In this document: piece by piece, positions 1 through 5,083 of the stretch
Numbering within the stretch: the stretch's first letter is position 1
Layout of the letters: every line of letters begins with the position of its first letter
Assembly (NCBI GenBank): GCA_013696385.1
Contig: JACCYR010000423.1
Span: forward strand, 1 to 5,083
Length of the DNA stretch: 5,083 nt
Source: Acidobacteriota bacterium
GTDB taxonomy: Bacteria > Acidobacteriota > Blastocatellia > Pyrinomonadales > Pyrinomonadaceae
Direction: 5' to 3'
Program-made: the position numbers and the translations under genes
The notes under the pieces: generated by a model
What the model saw: only the letters and a program-made list of their open reading frames with translations
Database searches by the model: none
What the model was told of the DNA's origin: nothing

Positions 1-2
1 AT

Positions 3-536
3 TTAAAATGAAGTCAATTCCAGCACAAAATAATCCGTATTGCTGATGCGCGTAATTTTTCCGTTGACGTAAGGCGGTTGCAGAAAATCGTTGGCGACAA
101 AGGATTTCCCCTTCAAATTTTCGTCGCCCGAAAGCTGACTTTGGGCAATCAGTTCGGCGGGAAACCAATCTTCCGCATCAACGTCCGAAGCAGCAGCAGG
201 TTTATATTTTTCGGCTTGTTCGATGATTTTATTTGCGTCTTCCGCCGAAAATTTTAAAACAACCGTAAGTTTTTTCCCATTTGCCGCGGGAACGCGATTA
301 TCGCTGCCTTTCGTCTCCAAATCAGTTTCGCGCCAAGTTGCTTCTTCGGGATGAAACGGTAATTTGATTATCCTTTCGAGTTCTTCTACGTCATCTTTGG
401 GGATATTTGCATTATCATTATTCGCGGTTTGATTTATCGGCTGATTGATGTTGCTATTTTCATTTTTGCCGCACCCGTTGAATAAAAAAATGCTTAAAAT
501 GAAAACGCAGCATAATTTTGTCGGAGAAATTCTCAT
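3..536 (-). CDS. Predicted lipoprotein of unknown function
   Basis: The protein has 177 residues and is complete, from ATG at 536 to TAA at 5-3. The N-terminus is a lipoprotein-type signal: Arg2 and Lys7, a hydrophobic stretch at about residues 8-19, then F-N-G-C with the candidate lipidated cysteine at position 22. The lipobox is imperfect because Phe, rather than Leu/Val/Ile, is at -3. Residues 23-45 are rich in Asn and Gln and look like a flexible linker from the membrane. The rest, about 50-177, appears to be one small soluble domain with a segment 'KKLTVVLKFSAEDANKIIEQ' (about 88-107) and a C-terminal 'TDYFVLEL'. I do not recognise the family and assign no function. It would act in the cell envelope, facing the periplasm or surface. 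No Shine-Dalgarno sequence precedes the ATG. The gene is divergent from the ABC permease with 86 bp between the starts. Coding potential is strong; function is unknown. Confidence 0.8.
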   Translation of the reverse strand: MRISPTKLCCVFILSIFLFNGCGKNENSNINQPINQTANNDNANIPKDDVEELERIIKLPFHPEEATWRETDLETKGSDNRVPAANGKKLTVVLKFSAEDANKIIEQAEKYKPAAASDVDAEDWFPAELIAQSQLSGDENLKGKSFVANDFLQPPYVNGKITRISNTDYFVLELTSF

Positions 537-542
537 TCGATT

Positions 543-572
543 ATTGTATTAGAGATAACAAAACAATTGCAA
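543..572 (-). promoter_or_regulatory. Candidate promoter of the lipoprotein gene, possibly leaderless
   Basis: On the minus strand, TTGCAA (572-567) is followed after 18 nt by TACAAT (548-543). The -10-like hexamer ends 6 nt before the ATG at 536, so transcription would begin at or next to the start codon. This agrees with the absence of a Shine-Dalgarno sequence. An alternative -10, TATAAT at 577-572, has no good -35 at the right distance. The TTGCAA lies inside the palindrome AATTGCAATT (565-574). The call rests on consensus matching only. Confidence 0.35.
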
Positions 573-587
573 TTATACTTTTTTCTG

Positions 588-616
588 TTTTCAAAAATTG
601 TTCGACGTTGTAAATT
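588..616 (+). promoter_or_regulatory. Weak candidate promoter of the ABC permease gene
   Basis: TTTTCA (588-593) and TAAATT (611-616) are separated by 17 nt, each matching the sigma70 consensus at 4 of 6 bases. The -10-like hexamer ends 6 nt before the ATG at 623, the same spacing as on the opposite strand for the lipoprotein gene. There is no ribosome binding site between it and the ATG, so a leaderless message is possible. The match is weak in this AT-rich spacer. Confidence 0.25.
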
Positions 617-622
617 ACTAGC

Positions 623-1444
623 ATGTTTCTTTTGCGCCGCATCCGAGCCTTTATCATCCGCGATTTTCAACTCGCGTTGTCTTACCGCGTTGAGTTTTTT
701 ATCAAAATTCTTTGGATTCTTGGCATTGTTACGACATTCTTTTTTATCTCGCGCATTTTTGCGGGTTTTCCACTTGCTCAATATGAACAGTGGCATAATC
801 CGCTCGCAGCGTGGCTGACAGGAATGGCAATGCTCAATTATTTTTTGGTCGGATTTTCCGCGCTTGCCAACGCAATTCGGCAGGAACAAATGCAGGGAAC
901 TTTGGAAAGTGTTCTGCTTACGCCAATAAACGTCCCGACGGTTGTGGTTTCGAGTTCGGCTTGGTCATACGTTGAAGCAACATTTAATTCATTTCTCTAT
1001 CTGTTTTTCGGCTGGCTGTTTTTTAATGTGCAATACAAAGGCAGTTTTTTATTGGCTTTGATATTTTTAGTTTTAACCACCTTGGTTTTAGCTTGTCTGG
1101 GAATTTTATCGGCAAGTTTTACGATGGCGTTCAAGCGCGGCGACCCGTTTGCAATTCTGCTCGGCGCGGGAACTGCGCTTTTTTCCGGCGTTTTCTTTCC
1201 CAAAGAAATGCTGCAGGAAGCGTTGGGCGAAACCGGCGGCAAAGCTCTCTCCTACATCAATCCTTCGACTCACGGGCTGGACGGAATTAGAGCGATTTTA
1301 ATCCAAGGCAAAGGTTTGAGCGAAGTCCAAACACCGCTTTTCACACTTTTGGGTTTTCTCGTCGTTTTGCTTCCCTTTTCGCTCTGGGTTTTTGGGCGGG
1401 CAATAAAACGGGCTAAACGTGAAGGCAGTTTGATTCAATATTAA
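623..1444 (+). CDS. ABC-2 type transporter permease subunit
   Basis: This is an integral inner-membrane protein of 273 residues, the usual size for an ABC-2 family permease. It is expected to form the channel of an exporter with a separate cytoplasmic ATPase. Hydrophobic segments lie at about residues 24-43, 61-83, 115-136, 141-168, 176-193 and 236-259, giving a six-helix plan. Between helices 2 and 3 is 'RQEQMQGTLESVLLTPI' (about 86-102), the E..GTLE..L.TP loop typical of this family. Before and after the fifth helix are 'KRGDP' and 'SGVFFPKEML', also family-typical. The C-terminus is basic (RAIKRAKREG). The ATG at 623 is the only reasonable start, because an in-frame TAA lies at 611-613. 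No Shine-Dalgarno sequence is visible. No ATP-binding subunit is adjacent: the upstream neighbour is the divergent lipoprotein gene and the downstream one is convergent, so the ATPase must be elsewhere. The substrate cannot be told from this sequence. Confidence 0.9.
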   Translation: MFLLRRIRAFIIRDFQLALSYRVEFFIKILWILGIVTTFFFISRIFAGFPLAQYEQWHNPLAAWLTGMAMLNYFLVGFSALANAIRQEQMQGTLESVLLTPINVPTVVVSSSAWSYVEATFNSFLYLFFGWLFFNVQYKGSFLLALIFLVLTTLVLACLGILSASFTMAFKRGDPFAILLGAGTALFSGVFFPKEMLQEALGETGGKALSYINPSTHGLDGIRAILIQGKGLSEVQTPLFTLLGFLVVLLPFSLWVFGRAIKRAKREGSLIQY

Positions 1445-1448
1445 GAAT

Positions 1449-1471
1449 GGAAAATGGAAGCGCGATTTTCC
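1449..1471. terminator. Candidate hairpin between convergent genes
   Basis: GGAAAAT (1449-1455) pairs with ATTTTCC (1465-1471) around a 9-nt loop, starting 4 nt after the permease stop codon. A competing 6-bp stem, AGCGCG (1459-1464) with CGCGCT (1485-1490), overlaps its loop and reaches the stop codon of the minus-strand peptidase gene. Neither stem is followed by a T-tract, so this is not a canonical intrinsic terminator. Its position in the 44-bp spacer between two convergent genes is the main support. Confidence 0.3.
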
Positions 1472-1488
1472 GAATCTAGCTCTCCGCG

Positions 1489-3480
1489 CTATTGAACGAA
1501 AGCCGCCGGTATCGGTTTGTCAGTTGCCGCGCCAAACGCCACTCCCGTAAAGCCTTGACCGCTTCTTTGCAGATACCAAGTTCCATCTCTGAATACGGCA
1601 ATATCAGCCTTTCCATCACCATCATAATCTGCCGGTGCAGGTTTATCCGAAGATATTCCAAACTGAACTCCAGTAAATCCTGCAGTTGATTGTTGCAGAT
1701 ACCAAGTTCCGTTTGATGGTCTAAAGACAGCTATATCCGCTTTACCATCGCCGTCATATTCTGCCGGAACTGGTTTATCTCCTGATTGCCCGAAAGCTAC
1801 TCCTGTGAAACCATCTCTGCTTCTCAACAGATACCACGTTCCGTTTCTGAAAACAGCAACATCGGCTTTACCGTCGCCGTCGTAATCAGCCGCAACCGGA
1901 ACATCTTCGGCTTGTCCAAACTGAATGGCGGTAAATTGATTATTAATCAGATTGTAGATATACCAACCGCCGTCTGACGGGCGAAAGACAGCTATTTCCG
2001 CACGTCCGTCGCCGGTAAAATCCGCCGGCATCGGAATATCGGTTGTCGCGCCGAAGGCAATGCCGAGAAATCCATCTCTGCTTCTTTGCAAAAACCAAGT
2101 TCCGTTGCGATAAACAGCGACATCGGTTTTGCCGTCGCCGTCGTAATCGGCTGGCACGATTTTATCCGTGCCGAACCCGAAAGCTAATCCGGTAAATCCA
2201 TTTGTCGATTGGTTCAGATACCAGACTCCGTTTTCAGGTCGAAAAACAGAAACATCGGCTTTCTCGTCGCCGTCAAAATCAAACAATTGAGCGGCGCGAA
2301 CGAGAAAAGTGTGTTCGTAAGTTTTTGATTCATAAACGACGCGAAATTTCCACGTGCCAATTGAAGCATTTGCGGGCAAATTGCGAGTAAAATACCAATA
2401 AGACGAGGTATATGTGTTTGGGCTGACGTGCGTCCAGCTTTGATAAACCGTGCCGTCGGGCTGAATCAAGAAAAGTTGGCTTTCCTGTCCGACGACTTGG
2501 TCGCGGTAATAAGCGGCGACGATAACTTGACTGCCGGGCGTAAAAACATTTTTTTCGTTGGGAATGTCGGGATTTGGGCAAGACTGAAAAACCGGCGGGG
2601 CAGAATGCGTCATCAGCTTGTTAATGGACGAGTCGCGGTAAGCCGGTTGAATGAGCCAATAGCTGAAGCTATTCATCAAGTTACAAGTTCCCTGATACGG
2701 GTCTTGCAATTGATTGGAAGCGTTATAAATTTCAAAATGCAGATGCGGTCCAGTCGAATTGCCGGAACTGCCGACAACACCCAAATACTCGCCTTGCGCG
2801 ACGCTTTGCCCAACGGCTTTCGTCGTCAGCGAACTGCGCTTCAAATGTCCATACCAAGAAACCGTGCCGTCGGCGTGGCGCAAATAAACGGCGTTCCAAC
2901 TGTTGTTGTTAAACGTGCAGCTGCGGTCGAAATTGCCGTCCGATTTGAAGATGATTTGACCGTCGGCGGCGGCAACTGCAATCGTTTCGTTGTTGTCCAT
3001 CTTATTCCACGAAAACGGATAATTAGCAATATCAATGCCCTTGTGGTTGTAGCCATTGGAGTTGTCATAGGTTCGTGTTCCGCAGTAGTAATCGCGCACC
3101 TGGCTCGGAAAGGCTGGATTGTGGTCAACAAAGTTGACCATGCGATGAACGCCGAAATCCGTTACTGCCGCTGCATTGCCGCGCACCGGAAAAATAAATT
3201 GCGGCGGCAGGCTCGAATCAATCGCGGCGATTTTGTCTTCGGCGCGAAGTTTATTGATGCTCAATTGCAATTGTTCTTGAATCTCAGCCCGTTTTTCATC
3301 AGTTAAGCAAATGCTTTCTTGAAACTTTTGTTCGCCGCCGAAAGCGTCAGACATGGTTTCGGGCGCGCCTAGGGATTCGGCTTTCGCCAATTTCGGGTTA
3401 GCGGCGAAAAGCAGCACGACAACGCCGACACTCAACAACAAACAACTCACAACTACAAACAAAAATTTTCTTGGGAACAT
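1489..3480 (-). CDS. Secreted M23 (LytM-like) metallopeptidase with C-terminal FG-GAP/VCBS-like propeller
   Basis: This 663-residue exported protein is predicted to cut peptidoglycan cross-links or other peptides outside the inner membrane. A signal peptide has basic residues at 4-5, a hydrophobic core at about 6-26 and a likely cut after Ala34 (A-K-A). The M23 domain spans about residues 95-255. 'NHKGID' gives zinc ligands His146 and Asp150, 'YGHL' gives catalytic His212, and 'GPHLHFE' gives catalytic His246 and zinc ligand His248. The full LytM-type set is therefore present and the enzyme looks active. Cysteines at 57, 133, 188, 266 and 301 could form disulphides after export. Residues about 295-395 look like a beta-sandwich domain. 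Residues 401-663 form six Asp-rich repeats that should bind calcium and fold as a propeller, perhaps for wall or surface binding. An AAGGA (minus strand, 3497-3493) lies 12 nt before the ATG, rather far. The gene is convergent with the permease and divergent from the mutase. The family call is firm; the biological target is inferred. Confidence 0.93.
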   Translation of the reverse strand: MFPRKFLFVVVSCLLLSVGVVVLLFAANPKLAKAESLGAPETMSDAFGGEQKFQESICLTDEKRAEIQEQLQLSINKLRAEDKIAAIDSSLPPQFIFPVRGNAAAVTDFGVHRMVNFVDHNPAFPSQVRDYYCGTRTYDNSNGYNHKGIDIANYPFSWNKMDNNETIAVAAADGQIIFKSDGNFDRSCTFNNNSWNAVYLRHADGTVSWYGHLKRSSLTTKAVGQSVAQGEYLGVVGSSGNSTGPHLHFEIYNASNQLQDPYQGTCNLMNSFSYWLIQPAYRDSSINKLMTHSAPPVFQSCPNPDIPNEKNVFTPGSQVIVAAYYRDQVVGQESQLFLIQPDGTVYQSWTHVSPNTYTSSYWYFTRNLPANASIGTWKFRVVYESKTYEHTFLVRAAQLFDFDGDEKADVSVFRPENGVWYLNQSTNGFTGLAFGFGTDKIVPADYDGDGKTDVAVYRNGTWFLQRSRDGFLGIAFGATTDIPMPADFTGDGRAEIAVFRPSDGGWYIYNLINNQFTAIQFGQAEDVPVAADYDGDGKADVAVFRNGTWYLLRSRDGFTGVAFGQSGDKPVPAEYDGDGKADIAVFRPSNGTWYLQQSTAGFTGVQFGISSDKPAPADYDGDGKADIAVFRDGTWYLQRSGQGFTGVAFGAATDKPIPAAFVQ
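1492..2280 (-). repeat. Six-unit FG-GAP/VCBS-like coding repeat with alternating unit type
   Basis: Six tandem protein repeats begin at residues 401, 445, 487, 532, 574 and 618 of the M23 protein (nucleotides 2280, 2148, 2022, 1887, 1761 and 1629, reading leftwards). Each starts with a DxDGD-type calcium loop, for example 'DYDGDGKAD', followed by 'AVFR', 'GTWYLQ' and 'GFTGVAFG'. Units 1, 3 and 5 are 44, 45 and 44 residues long and carry 'FRP.(N/D)G.WY'. Units 2, 4 and 6 are 42 residues and carry 'R(N/D)GTW(Y/F)L.RS'. The repeat unit is therefore a pair of about 86-87 residues. Unit 3 has a weakened loop (D-F-T-G-D) and unit 5 has Glu for the first Asp. The protein ends 'DKPIPAAFVQ', exactly where a seventh unit would start. 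Confidence 0.9.
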
Positions 3481-3507
3481 AGCTTTATAATTTCCTTACT
3501 CTGTATA

Positions 3508-3536
3508 AATATATTGCAAATTGAGAAAAGCCGCAA
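3508..3536 (-). promoter_or_regulatory. Candidate promoter of the M23 peptidase gene
   Basis: On the minus strand, TTGCGG (3536-3531) and TATATT (3513-3508) are 17 nt apart. The -10 matches the sigma70 consensus at 5 of 6 bases and the -35 at 3 of 6. The predicted transcript would start near 3501, just before the AAGGA ribosome binding site at 3497-3493, leaving a short leader of about 20 nt. The -35 resembles the TTGCGA proposed for the divergent mutase gene. Confidence 0.4.
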
Positions 3537-3632
3537 GATAACAAAAATTGGGTAACCAGAATTTTCATTTTAGATTTCGGCTCTAAAAATTGTCTTCAAC
3601 TGGTTCTTTATAGCTTCGGCATACGCTTTTGA

Positions 3633-3740
3633 GCCTTCGATGTTCTTATGCATTTTGCGTGGTCGCCCGACAGCAAACAACTCGCCGTAACGCGCGAAAT
3701 GAAAATCAGCGACACGGTTTTAATCAGCGATTTCAGATAA
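3633..3740 (+). pseudogene. Relic of the 3' end of a TolB/PD40 beta-propeller gene
   Basis: One plus-strand frame runs from just after a TGA at 3630-3632 to a TAA at 3738-3740. It reads 'HFAWSPDSKQLAVTRE' followed by 'ISDTVLISDFR' and the stop. 'F(A/D)WSPDGKQLA' is the hallmark strand of PD40/TolB-type propeller blades. A last blade followed by 'D.VLIS(D/N)F(R/K)' and stop is the usual end of acidobacterial TolB-domain or serine/threonine-kinase propeller proteins, as I recall the family. There is no start codon or upstream coding body. Upstream of the TGA the same frame stays open back to about 3540 and includes 'LDFGSKN' and 'QLV', which faintly resemble the 'D..SK...QLT' of the preceding blade, so decay may reach that far. 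Only the last 30-odd codons are clear. This is most likely a remnant left by a deletion or rearrangement between the flanking divergent genes, not a working gene. Confidence 0.6.
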
Positions 3741-3801
3741 AATTCTGGTCAAAAGAAAAAGCCTTTTGCAATTATCTTTTTGCTATTACTACAACTCTTC
3801 T

Positions 3802-3830
3802 TTGCGACTTTTCTTCTGCTGCATTAAAAT
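3802..3830 (+). promoter_or_regulatory. Candidate sigma70-like promoter of the mutase gene
   Basis: TTGCGA (3802-3807) and TAAAAT (3825-3830) have an ideal 17-nt spacer. The -35 matches the consensus at 4 of 6 bases and the -10 at 5 of 6. Transcription would begin near 3837, giving a leader of about 30 nt that holds the ribosome binding site. It lies downstream of the gene relic's stop codon, so the mutase has its own promoter. No cobalamin riboswitch would fit in so short a leader. Confidence 0.5.
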
Positions 3831-3857
3831 TAAAACTAAGTATCGCAGCAAAAATTT

Positions 3858-3862
3858 AAGGA
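3858..3862 (+). promoter_or_regulatory. Ribosome binding site of the mutase gene
   Basis: AAGGA lies 5 nt before the ATG at 3868. It fixes the start of the mutase and is the best ribosome binding site in the window. Confidence 0.65.
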
Positions 3863-3867
3863 AAATT

Positions 3868-5083
3868 ATGACCAAAATAAAAGAAGCACTAACAGAAAAA
3901 CAAGCGGCGGTTGAGCGTTGGGAAACGGAAACATTACAAAAGGTTTTGGACAAATCGCCGGAACGCAAAAAGAGTTTTGAAGGCGTCTCCTTAGAGCCGG
4001 TTGAACGGCTTTACACCGAAGCCGACACCGAATCGATTGATGAAATCGGTTTTCCGGGCGAATTTCCCTACAAACGCGGAATTCATCCGACGGGTTATCG
4101 CGGCAGGCTTTGGACGATGCGGCAATTTGCCGGATTTTCTTCGCCCGAAGAAACCAACAAACGCTTTAAATACTTGATGGCGCAAGGGCAGACGGGCTTG
4201 TCAGTAGCTTATGATTTGCCCGCGTTGATGGGCTTAGATGCGGATTCTCCTTTATCAGAAGGCGAAGTCGGAAAATGCGGCGTGGCGATTTCTTCGCTCT
4301 CTGATTTTGAAGTTTTATTTGACGGCATTCCGCTTGAACAGGTTACGGTTTCGCAAACAATCAATGCGCCTGCTTCGATTTTTTTGGCGATGTATTTGGT
4401 TGTCGCCGAAAAACAAAGCGCGGATTTCAACAAAATTTCCGGCACACTGCAGAATGATATTTTGAAGGAATATATTGCGCAGAAGGAATGGATTTATCCA
4501 ATCAAACCGGCGATGAAGTTGGTGATTGATACGTTTGAGTATTGCGTCAAGCACGTTCCAAAATATAATCCGATTTCCGTTTCCGGTTATCACATCCGCG
4601 AAGCGGGCGCGACGGCTTTGCAGGAATTAGCGTTCACTTTGCGCGACGGCGTGGAATACGTGCAATACGGCGTTGAGCGTGGCTTAAATGTTGACGAATT
4701 TGTTCCGCGCATCTCGTTTTTCTTTAACGCTCATAATGATTTTTTTGAAGAGATTGCCAAATATCGGGCGGCGCGTGTCGTTTGGGCGAAAACAATGAAA
4801 GAGCGTTTCGGCGCAAAAAATCCGCGCACAATGCAAATGCGTTTTCACACGCAAACCGCCGGAGTTTCGCTGACGGTTCAGCAACCGCTTAATAATATCA
4901 CCCGCGTCGCAATCCAAGCACTAGCCGGAGTTTTGGGCGGAACGCAATCTCTGCACACCGACGCTTACGACGAAGCGTTGGCTTTGCCGTCAAACCAAGC
5001 CGCGTTGATTGCTCTTCGCACACAGCAAATCATCGCCGAAGAAACCGGCGTGGTGAATACGGTTGACCCGCTCGGCGGTTCGT
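3868..5083 (+). CDS. icmA: B12-dependent acyl-CoA mutase large subunit, isobutyryl-CoA mutase-like (3' end outside window)
   Basis: The first 405 codons are present and the frame is open to the window edge. This is the substrate-binding TIM-barrel part of the methylmalonyl-CoA mutase family, which rearranges acyl-CoA carbon skeletons with adenosylcobalamin in the cytoplasm. Family motifs in order are 'GYRGRLWTMRQFAGF' (76-90), 'GQTGLSVAYDLP' (107-118), 'EGEVGKCGVAI' (131-141), 'GTLQNDILKEYIAQKEW' (192-208), 'SGYHIREAGAT' (239-249, with the conserved His242), 'RFHTQTAG' (325-332), 'GGTQSLHT' (357-364) and 'DPLGGS' (400-405). Phe87 replaces the Tyr89 and Gln205 replaces the Arg207 that bind the carboxylate in methylmalonyl-CoA mutase. 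Both are the isobutyryl-CoA mutase residues, so interconversion of isobutyryl-CoA and n-butyryl-CoA is the best guess. Ala114, where 2-hydroxyisobutyryl-CoA mutase has Asp, argues against that enzyme. The N-terminus has no B12 or G-protein domain, so it is not an IcmF fusion. The B12 domain must be a separate small subunit or lie beyond the window. Family is certain; substrate is inferred. Confidence 0.92.
   Translation, partial: MTKIKEALTEKQAAVERWETETLQKVLDKSPERKKSFEGVSLEPVERLYTEADTESIDEIGFPGEFPYKRGIHPTGYRGRLWTMRQFAGFSSPEETNKRFKYLMAQGQTGLSVAYDLPALMGLDADSPLSEGEVGKCGVAISSLSDFEVLFDGIPLEQVTVSQTINAPASIFLAMYLVVAEKQSADFNKISGTLQNDILKEYIAQKEWIYPIKPAMKLVIDTFEYCVKHVPKYNPISVSGYHIREAGATALQELAFTLRDGVEYVQYGVERGLNVDEFVPRISFFFNAHNDFFEEIAKYRAARVVWAKTMKERFGAKNPRTMQMRFHTQTAGVSLTVQQPLNNITRVAIQALAGVLGGTQSLHTDAYDEALALPSNQAALIALRTQQIIAEETGVVNTVDPLGGS

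Noticed and set aside
565..574. Perfect palindrome AATTGCAATT in the divergent spacer as a possible operator
   Set aside because: It is ten bases long in an AT-rich spacer and occurs only once there; by itself it does not support a binding site.
567..818. An 83-codon plus-strand frame overlapping the start of the permease
   Set aside because: It is out of frame with the well-supported permease, has no ribosome binding site and no recognisable domain.
2428..3306. A 292-codon open frame on the plus strand opposite the M23 peptidase
   Set aside because: It lies wholly antisense to a gene with clear domains and an intact active site. Its translation has no recognisable motif, so it is a shadow of codon bias on the other strand.
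3817..3850. Inverted repeat TGCTGC / GCAGCA before the mutase
   Set aside because: There are only 6 bp with a 22-nt AT-rich loop, it does not cover the ribosome binding site and has no T-tract. A chance occurrence is likely.
3629..3859. A 76-codon plus-strand frame with ATG in the spacer before the mutase
   Set aside because: It is in a different frame from the PD40-like tail, has a low-complexity composition and no ribosome binding site. The relic in the other frame explains this stretch better.
3741..3867. Possible cobalamin riboswitch upstream of a B12-dependent enzyme
   Set aside because: No B12-box-like sequence or multi-stem structure is visible, and the predicted leader of about 30 nt is far too short.

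Overview
The window is chromosomal-looking, moderately AT-rich DNA, probably from an acidobacterium-like soil bacterium (Blastocatellia/Pyrinomonadaceae would fit). This assignment is inference. It rests on three things: a secreted M23 peptidase carrying an 'FRPSNGTWYLQ..DYDGDGKAD' propeller tail, a degenerate tail of a TolB/PD40-type propeller protein ending in 'VLISDFR', and a stand-alone B12-dependent acyl-CoA mutase large subunit. No rRNA, tRNA, CRISPR array, insertion sequence or phage gene was seen.

Layout, left to right: (1) 3-536, minus strand, a small predicted lipoprotein of unknown function. (2) 537-622, a short divergent spacer. Both flanking genes lack a Shine-Dalgarno sequence and have a TANNNT hexamer 6 nt before the ATG. 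(3) 623-1444, plus strand, an ABC-2 type membrane permease with no ATPase gene beside it. (4) 1445-1488, a 44-bp convergent spacer with a small hairpin. (5) 1489-3480, minus strand, a 663-residue exported M23 metallopeptidase with a C-terminal six-unit FG-GAP/VCBS-like propeller whose units alternate long-short. (6) 3481-3867, an intergenic region holding the peptidase promoter, a relic of the 3' end of a PD40/TolB-like gene (clear part 3633-3740), and a good sigma70-like promoter for the next gene. (7) 3868-5083, plus strand, the first 405 codons of a methylmalonyl-CoA mutase family large subunit, cut by the window edge.

The genes do not form one pathway. Three of the four sit in divergent or convergent arrangements, so each is probably its own transcription unit within this window. 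The most informative observation is in the mutase. The two residues that in methylmalonyl-CoA mutase hold the substrate carboxylate (Tyr89 and Arg207, Propionibacterium numbering) are Phe87 and Gln205 here. That is the isobutyryl-CoA mutase pattern, so a routine 'methylmalonyl-CoA mutase' label would probably be wrong about the substrate. I found no convincing new multi-gene system. The points worth a second look are the mutase specificity, the gene relic, the two-unit duplication in the peptidase and the possible leaderless divergent gene pair.
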